Shown piece after piece: positions 48,953 to 59,864 of a stretch of DNA of 64,000 nt (the first letter of the stretch is position 1; every line of letters begins with the position of its first letter). This DNA comes from Halicephalobus mephisto (Eukaryota > Nematoda > Chromadorea > Rhabditida > Panagrolaimidae). Position numbers and translations under genes: made by a program. The notes under the pieces were generated by a model that saw only the letters and a program-made list of their open reading frames with translations, made no database searches and had not been told where the DNA came from. The DNA lies in the NCBI GenBank assembly GCA_009193035.1, contig SWDT01000066.1, forward strand, positions 62,001-126,000, in the 5' to 3' direction.

Positions 48953-50241
48953 TCAGTTTTCATTTCCCACTTTGGCATTTGTCGATGTTCTTTCACTTTT
49001 TTGACTTTGGTGTTGGGACACGGACTTCAAGTACGACTTCATGTAATATTCCATGTCCTCAAAGACCCGGTTCTTCAGGTATTTTGAGAGCGATCCGAGT
49101 TGAATTCCTCTTGTAGCATCGTCTTTGTCAATGGGGCAATCAGAATTCCTGATGCTGCGTTTGAGGTAGATCAAAGACATTTCAAACTGCTGAAAAGGAT
49201 GAATAGCGAGGAATTAGATGAAGAACTTGCCATCTGGTAGGGCTTCATCTCCTTTGTCTCTGGAAACAGTCTGTTCAGGAAAATACTACAGAATGGCTCC
49301 AATTTTTCTCCTGATCCCAAGATGACTATGGCGCCGTACTGTTTGTGGGTATGAGTATCTAGAACAACGATGGAATCTGTTTCCCGTTGGTAAACGATCA
49401 AGACACATCTTTCAACCAGCATGAGGAGGAGGAATAACTGATTCCAAGCTGAGGTTATGGGACTGAAACCAGGTCACACCAGTTGAAAATATGTAGATAA
49501 TGAGGACTCACTGATTGATGACGCTCTTGAGGCCGGAGTACACGAGGAGGAAGGCGTTCCCGGTTGAATCCTTGCTCGTGACATAGGCCACTTCGCCCAT
49601 TCGATTCTTGTTGAGCTTCAAAGCTGTGGGAATATTGAACAAGTCGTTGGATTTCCTGTTGAGAACAGCATCACAGAGAGAATTTCCATCGATCATAGCG
49701 TTGATCATGGCAATGAAGAGTCGAGAAGGCAGGAACTGGAAATAAAAGTCAAACATTCAAACCTTGGTAAACCCACATTTCTCTTCAGTGGATCATCACC
49801 ACCTTGTTTCCCATCACTGGTAAACTTGAGATCATGGTCGATGAACGTACTCGAGTCCCAAGAAGGCATCCGGATCCCACGTCGAAAGATGGCTTCAGCG
49901 AGGGCGACGCAAATGACGGAGCAAGCACTCGAGGGGTTCGGTCTTTCTGCCAGTCTTGACTGAGAGAAGTGGTAGGGGAAATACCAGGTGAGAACAGACT
50001 GGTCATCCTAGATAACAATAAATAAAAGATCAATAACAAGAGAGCTCACAATGTTGGTCAATCCAGGAATCAGTGGGGCTTCATCGAGGGTCTTTAAAGG
50101 ACTTCTGTGATTTTCTCTGAAGGATAGAGAAATTCTGGAAGAAGCAGACAAGATCCAAGAGGAAGTTGAAACCTTGGACCCTCGACGGGCCCTGGAATCA
50201 GTCTGGGGACGAGATTTATTATCCCATCGAGGCACACACAT
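48953..50241 (-). CDS. Unrecognised protein with papain-like Cys/Asp-x-His motifs
   Basis: Five exons (50241-50050, 50007-49777, 49735-49512, 49462-49231, 49189-48953) give 371 residues. A Ser/Arg-rich N-terminus is followed by LTWYFPYHFSQSRLAERPN and the helix-like PSSACSVICVALAEAIFRRG (Cys93, Cys97). Later a hydrophobic strand leads into IVVLDTHTHKQYGAIVILGS (Asp251, His253, His255). A cysteine at the start of a helix and a D-x-H before a GA-V strand is the layout of papain-fold deubiquitinase-like peptidases, but I cannot name a family, so catalysis is a hypothesis. Intron 4 has a GC donor (ATG/GCAAGT). The ATG follows an acceptor (ACATTAG) by 3 bases and lies 116 bases after the DUF5648 gene, consistent with a downstream operon position. 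Confidence 0.65.
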
Positions 50242-50269
50242 TGCCTAATGTTCCCATCATTTTCGTGAA

Positions 50270-50290
50270 TCAAAAAATACTTTTATTCAA
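50270..50290 (-). terminator. Polyadenylation signal between DUF5648 gene and its downstream neighbour
   Basis: GAATAAAAG on the minus strand lies about 75 bases after the DUF5648 gene stop and about 40 bases before the next start codon, as in nematode intercistronic regions. Confidence 0.5.
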
Positions 50291-50357
50291 ATTTGAACTT
50301 TACCATTGTGAAAGTTATAGGAATGTTTGGGATTATAAACTCGTTTTTTAAAAATAA

Positions 50358-52390
50358 TTATTGTTTGGAAGTTGTGGTTTCTTCAGCAACAGTGGTGGAT
50401 TCAGGGACAGACGATGAAGCCTCCTTTGGCGACTCTGTTGAAGGAGATGAACTTGAAGATTCTGGAGCTTCAGCGGTCGTCATTTGTTCTTTCTTTTCGT
50501 CATTTGACTTCATTGAAGATTCTGATGATTTAGGTTCATCTACTGGCTTCTCTGGTTGAACAGTGGAAGAACTCGCTGTAGTCTCCTCAACCTTGACTTC
50601 AGGAGCCGAGGTAGTTGAAGCTTCTGTTGTAGTCTCGACTTTCTCCTTCTTCATTTCCGTTGTCGGTTCAACAGAAGAACTAGGGGACTCAGAAGAAGTG
50701 GTAGTCTTCTCTGTAACGGCTTCAGTAGTCGAGGGGATTGTTGAAGTCACTTGCACAGTCGTAGTAGAAGGTTCTTCCTTCTTGACTGTGGTCGTTTGAG
50801 TCACTTCAACTGTGGTCGAGGCTGCTGTTGTCGGTTCTGGAGCAGAAGTGGTTGATTTTTCTTTTTTCTCGTTCTTTTGAGTTTCGATTTTCCTTTCATC
50901 TTGTTTCTTCGTAGTTGTCTTAGTCGTTTTCTTTTCTTCCTTGTGCATGGATTTCTTGGATGACTTGTTTGCTTTGGTAGGTTCTCCCTTAACAACCTTC
51001 TTCTCCTTCTTTACTGGTTTCTGTTCGTCCTTCTTGGAAGATGCGGTAATTGTTTTCTTTCCTTCGTCGTCTTCTTCGTCCTCATCTGCTTTTTCCCCTT
51101 TCTTGTAGGCATCCTTTGGCAAGTCTTCCTTTCCACTGGGCCAGATGTAGCACAAAACTCCCGGAGGCGAAGGAATGGAGAACGGAGGAGTATTGGCATC
51201 ATTGACAGTGTAAATGGTGTCCAGATTCCCGAACTTGAAGAACTTTCTCAGAGGAACTGTAGCTCCACATGCTCCTTCCTCTTTGACGCAGAAGACTTCT
51301 TCCTCTATGCTGGTGTACTCTTCTCCTGCATTCGGAGGAGGCTCCATATAGTCAGAAACGAGTTTGTGGTCGAGTCTCGCTGAAATCGCTGGAATTGACG
51401 CATGAAGTCAGTACCGTACTCACCCCAAAGACCCTCGGTCTTGCTGTCGACCATTTGAGTGAGTCTGACGAGGCAATTACATTTGGATTTGTCCGGATCA
51501 ACAACGACAAGTCCGATGGTGTCCTGAAATCTCAGAGTGAGCAAAAATAGGTGAGTCAGAGCTTACGTCGTATTCGTAATCTTTTCCTGGGCGCTTAGTC
51601 GTATAATAGTGGTCCATGAAGGCTCCTTGGCGGTTGTTCTTCCAGACATTAAGGGACTTCATTGAGCTTCTTATCGGTTTCTTGGACTTCTTGCTGCACT
51701 CGAGAGTGATCATCTTCAGATTCTCTTTTTTCCCCTGTTCTTTTTCCTCACTGGTTAATTCTGGTTCATCATCGCCGGCTTCTTCCTCGTAGTCCTCATT
51801 TTCCTCCTTTGAAACAGGCCAAGCCCAACAGAGCGGCATCGTCTCTCTCGAGAATCCCTCGATCTCGGCGTCTTCAGTAGCATAGGCGTGGAAAAGACCG
51901 GAAGTGGTGAACTTGTAGTACCTGTAGATGGGAACAGTAGCTCCACAATCACCTTCCATAATTGTACAGTAGAGTCTGTTCTTGACCTCTACTGGAGTGA
52001 ATCCAGGCGGAATCAACTTCCCGACGATGTTGGTCAAGTAGAGGACAGATCCCTGATGTCTCGGCATCGCTGCGGACAATTCAGTCACACAAGATCTTCC
52101 GGGACATTCGGAATTATCTACTCTCGTGAGTAGTTTGAACTCTTCAGAGACGACTTTGAAGGATTTATCCAGGTTGTCGGAATCAACAATCCTGTACATG
52201 GGTTGTTGACCGTCTCTCTGTTTGAACTCAATCATCATCGATCCTGTAATCAATCCACTCAGAAACCAAAATTGTAGTCGGACAACTTACTAAAGCTGTT
52301 CTCGTCCGAAGGCACTGCAGTATGGGGACAGAAAATGGATCCGTGGGCGACCCCGAGGGCCCAACCCAGAATTGCCACTATTCTCAACAT
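50358..52390 (-). CDS. Secreted DUF5648-repeat protein with mucin-like tail
   Basis: Four exons (52390-52291, 52243-51567, 51523-51424, 51388-50358) give 635 residues. A signal peptide (MLRIVAILGWALGVAHG) precedes two related cysteine-bearing modules. The first has GDCGATVPIYRYYKFTTSGL and MPLCWAWP; the second GACGATVPLRKFFKFGNLDT and VLCYIWP. CGAT-P-YRYY followed by a HxYxT-like strand is the DUF5648 pattern of extracellular proteins. About 260 C-terminal residues are a lysine/glutamate block followed by a Thr/Ser-rich tract (TTTVKKEEPSTTTVQ and similar) expected to be O-glycosylated. A secreted or surface-coat role is inferred. The gene begins 297 bases after the pseudokinase stop on the same strand. 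Confidence 0.75.
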
Positions 52391-52687
52391 GGTCGTTCCT
52401 AAAAAATAAATCCAGAATTTTTAAACAAGGCTTCGCTCCACTACTCGCGCAATCTAGGTCGGTCAAATGAAGAGATTGGCCTCGGTTTAAACCATCGGAA
52501 ACGACCTTGCTCGGTTTCTTAGTTTGACCTACTAATCCTCGAGAATGCAGTGAACATTTGGCTGTGCTCATTTATCTTCTCCAATTAAACAGATTATCTA
52601 AAATTAAAAGGTATTCTACACGAATAACAGGGAAATGCACGAATTCATCTGTTCGCTCCTTCTAGTTCGGGTCTTCGCATAAACGCA

Positions 52688-54455
52688 TCACTCTTCTTCG
52701 GAGTCTGTCGACCAGCCAAGTGAATTCAGTTTTTTCTTCCCAGCAACTTCCATTACGATATTCATCTCCCGGGGACCCCTCTTTCCGAAACCTGATTCAA
52801 GATTGATCTTAGTCTCTGTAAAACTCTGATCAATGGGATGGACAGGCACAAAAACAAACCTTTCTGAATGCGAGATCTTGCTTTCTTGCCTCCCTTATTC
52901 ATCTCTCGGATAATGTCAAACGCAAGTTTGTCGATTTCCGGCTCAACAATCAGGAAATCAGCCAACTCCAGAAATCCAGCAGTGATGCCTTTAGTCAAGA
53001 CACGGAAGAGAGGAGCTGGATCTCCCCATCGGAAATTTGCCTTAATTGTGTTTCTTTCAACTTTCACAGTCAATGTAAAGTTTTGATCCTCCAAGATCTT
53101 CCACGAATCGTCCCAGTAGAACTCCGCTGGAATGTTTTTGGATTCCAATGCATCGTAATTCGGTCCATCAATGTCCAATTTGGATTGGTTGGCAAAGTCA
53201 ATGTCGTTAATGAACGTCTTCTTTAGATACTTCTTGTCTTCTTCAACGGTTGGGGAGCACCAACGCTTCAGATACGGAGATTTCAGAATTTGAGCTGGAG
53301 TGGGTCGTTTGGAATCTTCGACAGTCAGCAGCATTTCACTTAGGAAAACCTTCAGCTCGTCGCCTCCAGATTTGACTAGACGACTTCGAAGTTGCATCAT
53401 GCTGGCCAAGAGCCAAGTAAATGGCATCTTCTCTTCATGCATCAAAGCAGCAAAGTTCCTTGGTAACTTTTGATAAGGCTCATTCGGATAATAGGTGATC
53501 ATTTGCAGAACTAGAATACCAAGGGACCAGATATCCGCACTAGCTGAATAACTCAGACAATCGTTCTTGTTTTGCACGGAGAAATTGTGTTGCTTCTCAA
53601 AGGCCATGAACTCAAACTTGCCAACAGGGGTAATGCAAGTAGGGTTCTCAGCAATTGAGCGAGATTGACCAAAATGACCAAGTTTGACCGTGCCGTTCCT
53701 GGTCATGAATATATTGTCTGGTTGAACGTCCCTAAAACAATTTTCTTTAGCGAAGACCGAAGACATGCAAACCTATGAACAATCCCAGCCCTGTTCAAGT
53801 AATCCAACCCAGCACAGAGTTGTCGGAGAATTCTGGCAATAATAGCAGTAGGACAAGGTTCAGCGTTGTGTCGAACACGGTAGGCATCAATCAGTTCTCT
53901 CAAAACATACAGACGGGGAGTAATAATATGTAAATCATCATCATAGACAAATAAACAGTGAGCATGTAACAGATTCTCATGTCGACATCTAAAATCCATA
54001 CGGATTACAGTCAAAACAACAAAACCAACCTTGTAAGAACGTAAATATCCATAATCGTCCTTCTCCAGAACCGGTAGAGCTTCTCATCCACGGAAACAAT
54101 AGAATCATCTTTCTGATAGGCTTTTTCAGCTAGCAAAACTTCGATTCTTCTTCGGAAGTAAATGGTTTTGACAACACATCGACGAGCTTCATTCCCAACA
54201 AATCCAAAAATGGGATCGCGGCATTCTGCAACTTTGACAGCTCCAAAATCTCCGCGCACAATAGAGTCACCTAAAAGTACGAAAATGACAAAAGTTCTCC
54301 AAAGGAAGCATGCCCTTGATATATCGACTAGGATCCGTCGGCCACTGATCCCGATAATCAACTGCAACTGGGGCGATAGTAGCCTTCAGGGAGAGAAGAA
54401 TCGAATTTTGGAACTGCTTGTCATTCTCTAGAAGCTTCACTGGGAAAGAAGGCAT
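52688..54455 (-). CDS. Protein kinase-like protein, probable pseudokinase
   Basis: Exons 54455-about 54329, 54270-54030, 53988-53773, 53731-52860 and 52815-52688 give about 528 residues. The first donor is uncertain: GT at 54328 or GC at 54313, both phase 1. Kinase landmarks: glycine loop GDSIVRGDFGAVKVAE, the beta-3 lysine in RRCVVKTIYF, HRDVQPDNIF for the catalytic loop, GHFGQS where DFG should be, and DIWSLGILVLQM. The catalytic-loop lysine is Gln and the metal-binding DFG aspartate is His, so phosphotransfer is doubtful. The C-terminal 180 residues (LTVKVERNTIKANFRWGDPA) are not recognised. It could be a STRAD-type adaptor, but I cannot place the family. Confidence 0.75.
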
Positions 54456-54763
54456 TTTGGACAAGTGAAGGTGAAAAGTCTGAACCCAAAGAACGAAGAG
54501 CAACGTAAAATAACACGAGATTATTCGCGCCGTTAGTAAATTTGTGAAAACTGGCCAAACAGCTTTCCTGATCAAAGATTTCCATTAAAGTCTCCTTGTT
54601 TTGCCAGTCTTTCCGGTCTCGCTTCTTCCTTCCTGTGATAGGAATGGAAGTTTAAACTTTAGGATGATTTTATCTCGAGTTTGTGGCATTTCATTTTATT
54701 TCTGGTGATGTCGGTGGCTTTATACATTCGATACATTACTAAAATTGGTGGCTTTTCAGAAAT

Positions 54764-56005
54764 TTACCATCCCCAGCAATCTCCTGGGCAAGATTGAAGA
54801 TGAGTCTCCCACTTCCCTTCGATGGTGTCGATGAGGACTGTATAGGTGGTTAGCTTGTTCAGATTGGTTCGGGAAGAGAGGACGTTGAAGATTCCTTTGA
54901 ATCCGACGTTGCTTCGACCGAGTTTTCTCATACAGGCATTTCCGGGAGTTCTTCGGTCGTCGATGTAGAGCACCTCGGTGTTGGGGTCGTAGTTGGTTTG
55001 GACGAGGTACCAGCCGTATGGGTCGTCCGGATTCATCTTGACAGTTTGTTCCATGATCGTGCCGTTGAGAGTTCGGGTGATGATCGTGCCTTCATAGGGA
55101 TTGACTCCAGAAAGGATGTAGTAGACTGGAGAGAGCATAGGAGTGTTCATCAAATGTTCGCGAGCCTCTGCGAAGGCTGAAAATTGCATTTCATATATCC
55201 TCTCCTACAGAAAGCTAAACTTACTGTTCATCTCAACCAAGGTTTCTCGTGTGAGCCAACTCATCCATCTTCCATTAGGCTCCAGACCCATCATCCATCT
55301 GATGATTCCAATGTATCCACCCATCGCGTCAAAGCGTTCGTTGGCTGTGATGCTGAAACCTCCCTTCTTCATCCCGTTGTAGATCCCAACGTATCCAGCA
55401 AAGTTGTTGGAGACAAAGAGGATCTTGCCGTCCTTGATCCAGTTGATGTTGACGACCATGGTTCTCAGATGTTCGCTGATTTTCCAGTTATGGGTCGTCG
55501 CGTTCCATCCCAAGAAAAGACCGAAATCCAGGTTTCTTGCGTGATACAAGTGTCCTGCGTCATCCTGAGCGATGACAGAAGTGCAGACCGTGAAAATTTC
55601 GTAGAAGATATTGTATAGGACGATTTCTCCGACTGGGATTCCAGTGGCGTCAGCAATACCGGTGATCTCCTCTCTGTAGGGCGTTGGAAGATGCTGGGCG
55701 ACGTCTCCGAACATGCCATCTACTATGGTCAAGGCGTCCGGGAAGATGGGCAGAATCAGATCTTTCAAGACTTGAATCAAGCCATGGATGTTCTCTTTGT
55801 AGATCGTGGCGATTTGTTGGAATCGAGTGTAGGGATCGGCGTTCAAATCTACAGTAAACCAAGGCACCTGGTACTGGTTAGTGGGGTCGTAGAGATCCGT
55901 GTTGTCGTCTAAGATGCAGTGATCAGCGAACCGTTCGGGAAGCGGAACATAGACCGTGGCTGCCAGAGTGGCGAGCCCGACGAAGAGCAAAAGTTTCAGC
56001 AGCAT
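54764..56005 (-). CDS. asah-1: Acid ceramidase (ASAH1 family)
   Basis: Two exons (56005-55225, 55176-54764) give 397 residues, the usual length. A signal peptide ([19 protein letters not shown]) is followed by the short alpha-chain region ([31 protein letters not shown]). The N-terminal nucleophile cysteine is Cys141 in [20 protein letters not shown], where the precursor self-cleaves, followed by RNLDFG and later [20 protein letters not shown] and the terminal [10 protein letters not shown]. The enzyme hydrolyses ceramide to sphingosine and fatty acid in the lysosome; NAAA-type amidases share the fold. An upstream in-frame ATG precedes an acceptor (ACTTTCAG), so the ATG at the signal peptide was taken. 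Confidence 0.92.
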
Positions 56006-57200
56006 CCTTGGAGAATCGTGAAACAATCGACTGAAAGTAAGCATTTCATTTTCTATTGTTGGGGGAGAATGCGGACTTAATGATAACGTTGATCCGCTTA
56101 TCTTTTCAATTTTTCAGTTTCCGACCTGTTTTACGCTTATCAAGGATTAGAAGCACATTGGATCAGTACTTGTGTAGTGGAGAAGCTGACTTTGATCGCA
56201 GACTTTGATTTTGTTCGAAAATATTAGTTGAGAAGAACGAGGAACTTTGGGCTCTATACCCTTTGAGAGTACAGTATGGGAGAAGTATTACGGAAGACTG
56301 CAAATGCACAGAATACCCAAGGAAAATACAAGTTTGAACTCTCTCAATTTTAATGAACAAGCAATATATTTCGTTTTCGATGGAGTACTTTGGTATAAAT
56401 TATGATTTTCTGGATATTTGTTAATACTTTGATATGTAACCCTTAACGTGCGGAAATGAACAACGGCTTTTATACTATTTCCAATCCCAACCCAGGGGTT
56501 TTTGGATTCATTCGGACAAAATGTACTTCAAAACACTGCTTACGAAGTCATCATCCCATAGTACCAAAGTTGTAGGCCGTTTTAATTTCTAGAGCCTGGA
56601 AATTCGTGTGGAAATGATTTCATAACAATGTTTATTTCCATTTTCACAATAGTATCCTATTGGATCAATTTTGTTGGTTCTTTTTTATTCAATCCAGGCA
56701 ACTTTGTCATTTTTTAACATTGAAAAATTAAATATCAACTTGCTTCTGGTATTGGATGGATTTTTACCTACTTTGCAGAGGTGGGTAAATGCTTCTTGGA
56801 ACAAGATGTCAAAGCTCCAAAATTAGCTTTGTTATTCGTGAAAGTTTCTGTGATATTGATTGGGAATTAGTTATAATTCTATACTTTCGATGTAAAAAAT
56901 AACAAGTTCATGTAAATCCCAACAAGTATTTGAAAAATGTCCGTTTTTGGTGGAATATTTTCAGTCTGTGCCTTCCCATGGCATTTTGCGAACTCCAAGA
57001 CACACCTGCTGGTCATAATTTTAAACATTGGCTTCAAAAATAAATAATCTTTGAATATGTCATCTTAATTCCCAAAATGGATCTATACGACAGCCGTTTT
57101 CTTCACCTGCTCAAACAAATCCACGAAAAACAGGGAAATTAAGCGGGAGCAAATAAACGAATCTCGATAAACCCTTTCATTTCTGATTTTCGGACACAGC
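56006..57200. other. Divergent intergenic region, ceramidase / SXP-RAL-2 gene
   Basis: AT-rich, 1.2 kb. No exon, RNA or repeat is recognised. It should contain two divergent promoters. Confidence 0.5.
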
Positions 57201-57936
57201 ATGATGAGGTTGTTATTTATTATTTTTATTTCCATTTCTTGCGTACTAGCTCAAGAAACACTGCCAAACTTTCTCTCCGGTCTGGATCGAGAAACCACCT
57301 TTGAATTTTACAACATTGAATCTAGCAATCTGACGAAAGCCGAGATTATTGCGAAAAAACAAGCTTGGGCGGCCAAGCTGCCTCCACGGAACAAGGTTAG
57401 TAATTCGATTTTGCGTAATAAGTTGGTATTTACGAGTCATTATGCACATAACGAAATTGGTTTTTTAGGAGTTGTATGATCAATACATGACGCTTGTGAA
57501 TAAGACGAAACAAGACCTGGTAACTTCCAGGAACAACCAGAAAGCCAACTGGAGTACAGATGCAGAAGATGTCGAAAACAAGATACAGGTATTTGTCGAG
57601 GACTTTTATGGAGTTTCTTATTTTCATAAGCTTTAGCAAATTCTGAACAATTACACTCTTACTCGAGAAGAAGAAGCGACTGCTATAGACGCCATTTTCT
57701 CCAACACTCCTGTCGAGATCCAACATGAGCTTTCCATCCAGGAACCCGACCAACGACCGCCCAAACCTAACATCCAGCAAGTACCCGTCCACCCCAACTC
57801 AGAGCCCCTCACCCAACCCGTCAGAATCCTGAAGGAACAAGATGACACTGCTCTGACTGGAGAACGCGTATCCTCCATCTCTGAACTTTTTCGGAAAATC
57901 GATTCCGTAAAATCTCAGACATTATTCCAAGGATAA
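57201..57936 (+). CDS. SXP/RAL-2 (DUF148) secreted protein 1
   Basis: Three exons (57201-57395, 57469-57588, 57637-57936) give 204 residues. The signal peptide is MRLLFIIFISISCVLA. The DUF148 helical domain covers about 22-125: LPNFLSGLDRETTFEFYNIE, then LTKAEIIAKKQAWAAKLP and NKTKQDLVTSRNNQK. The C-terminal third is Pro/Gln-rich and unlike the family. SXP/RAL-2 proteins are small secreted or surface-associated nematode proteins known mainly as parasite antigens; some bind metals or lipids, and the general role is unsettled. A paralogue lies 1.4 kb downstream. Confidence 0.82.
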
Positions 57937-59340
57937 AAAATAAATCTATCCCTCGAGACTATTTAAACTGAAATTCAAAATTTCCCAGCTACTTTTTATT
58001 TCAGGCCCTGAGGCAATTTAATTTGACACTCCAAGCGAACTCTGCCGACAATTGTAAAAAAATGCTGTAAATTCCAGTTATTAACGAAATTTGCAATTGT
58101 TCACAAGCCTTTGCCATTGGCACTTATCTGAAACTAATTTGCCCTCTGGCAAATGGACCAGAATTTTTGGTGAAAATAGAATTTACTCATTTCCCCTGGA
58201 CCAGCTTTTCTTCCGTCCGTTTTACTTTTCCGAGTGCTTTTTGGGTCCAGCCGTCGTTAGTGCTGATAAGACCGACTTCTGACCAATCCTCTTCCGACAC
58301 TGACGCGGAAAAAAAATTTCCCTCCATTGGGTCAGGACTGACTGACACTCGTGGTCTGTTTTCTTATTTCCGAACCTTTGAAAAGTGTAATTTTCTTTGT
58401 TTTTCCGGATGGGCATGGTGGATTCAGTTGCGAATTGACTTATTATTTAATTTTAATCAAAAATTTTCGGAGTAAAAAGACCCGCCTTTCCTCCGGCAGG
58501 AAGGAAAAAGCAGCCAGTAGGGTTATTGATGCACTTTCCCTTAAGTGGTCCTTGTTGTCAGAAGGACTCGAGTCCTGCCACTTTGAAACAAGACGCCTCA
58601 CGCATCAAAGTGAAGCATCAACAAGCGCCGTCTTGAATTTGAACTCGTGTTTCAGTTTTGAAGACAAAGTGGCCTCAATTTCCTCAATCCCCTTCTTTCG
58701 GCCATTTAAGGAAAGTGAAATCCTGGCAAATAGTCAAATTCAAGGCTGGATGAATAAAAATAAATTCTTCCTTGTAACATCGACCTTTTCGTATTCAACA
58801 ATTTCTTTGTCCTCATTTACATTGCTGAAGGCCTACCCACCAAGTTTCCGAGAAACACCCCGGCTCTTTGGGTATAAACCACCGTATTTCATTGACGTAT
58901 TTCTGGTCGTTGTATCGTTTTCTCTCAACTTTACTTTAGTATTCTATGTTTAAGTCCTTGCAACCTTGTTTATTCTCACAATTGCTCCCGTTAATAATTC
59001 GAAATTTAACGGCACAGATCAATAGTTCAACTTTCGTCCCGACACGCATTGTGGTCTCATTGGAACCAGACATAACTTAATTCTAATTTATTATTTTCTG
59101 ACAAATTATTGTTTTTGAAATTAAACTTCCTGCTTCCTTTATTTCCTAACTATAAAAATAATCGAAAACAATATCCAGAAGTCGTGGAAAACTGCATTAG
59201 GGACAATGGGACTATTGTTCGCGTCGAGACAATTGGTTGAAAACCTAGCTTGCTTCATTAATCTTCAAGAGAAGCTCAAAGTAACATTCGTTTGAACCGT
59301 CTTCCGTGTCCATTTTTCGCAGAGAAACTCGTTTTCATAT
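57937..59340. other. Spacer between the two SXP/RAL-2 genes
   Basis: About 1.4 kb. A 200-codon open stretch at 58351-58953 has no splice, signal or domain support, so I treat it as non-coding. Confidence 0.45.
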
Positions 59341-59351
59341 TGTTTTTCCAG
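59341..59351 (+). promoter_or_regulatory. Splice acceptor upstream of SXP/RAL-2 gene 2
   Basis: TGTTTTTCCAG ends 3 bases before the ATG; trans- or cis-spliced 5' end. Confidence 0.5.
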
Positions 59352-59354
59352 GAA

Positions 59355-59864
59355 ATGAAGAACTTGATCGCTTTGGTAGTGTTGTCTCTGGCGGTGGCAT
59401 CTGTGTCGGCCCACCGTAGAGGAGGCAAACTCCCTCCCGGCCATGAGCGTCCCAATTTCCTCAAGGGACTAGACCAGGTGAAGGTTACGGAGTATCAGCA
59501 GATCTTCCACAACTCGGCCTTGACCAAGAAGCAATTCCGTGCTGCCATCGAGCATTTCGTGGCCAAACTCCCGGAGGAGAACAAGAAGCTCTACTCCGAG
59601 TGGAAGACGAAGCGCGAGAACAAGCAGAAGGAGTTGGACGCCCTCTTCGACCAGAAGATCTCTGGATTGTCCAAGGAAGCCCAGGACCTCGCCAAAAAGA
59701 TCAGAAACATCCACAACAATCTCGACCTGACCAGATCTGAGGAAAGAGAGCAGATCCACACCCTCCGTCAAGGAGCCTCAGATTCCGTCCGTAAGGAACT
59801 CAAGGGAGTTTTCCCCGGCCATCACCGTAACGGTCACCGCAAGGTCGCCAAAACCTCTAATTAA
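59355..59864 (+). CDS. SXP/RAL-2 (DUF148) secreted protein 2
   Basis: A single exon of 169 residues. The signal peptide MKNLIALVVLSLAVASVSA precedes a basic, His/Gly-rich start (HRRGGKLPPGHERP) and the DUF148 domain: NFLKGLDQVKVTEYQQIFHN, LTKKQFRAAIEHFVAKLPEE, then EAQDLAKKIRNIHNNLDLTR. The C-terminus is basic with several histidines (GHHRNGHRK). GC content and codon use are higher than in the neighbouring paralogue, suggesting strong expression. Confidence 0.88.
   Translation: MKNLIALVVLSLAVASVSAHRRGGKLPPGHERPNFLKGLDQVKVTEYQQIFHNSALTKKQFRAAIEHFVAKLPEENKKLYSEWKTKRENKQKELDALFDQKISGLSKEAQDLAKKIRNIHNNLDLTRSEEREQIHTLRQGASDSVRKELKGVFPGHHRNGHRKVAKTSN

Noticed and set aside
58351..58953. 200-codon plus-strand open stretch between the SXP/RAL-2 genes
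   Set aside because: No signal peptide, domain, repeat or splice acceptor near its start, and its composition matches the surrounding non-coding DNA.
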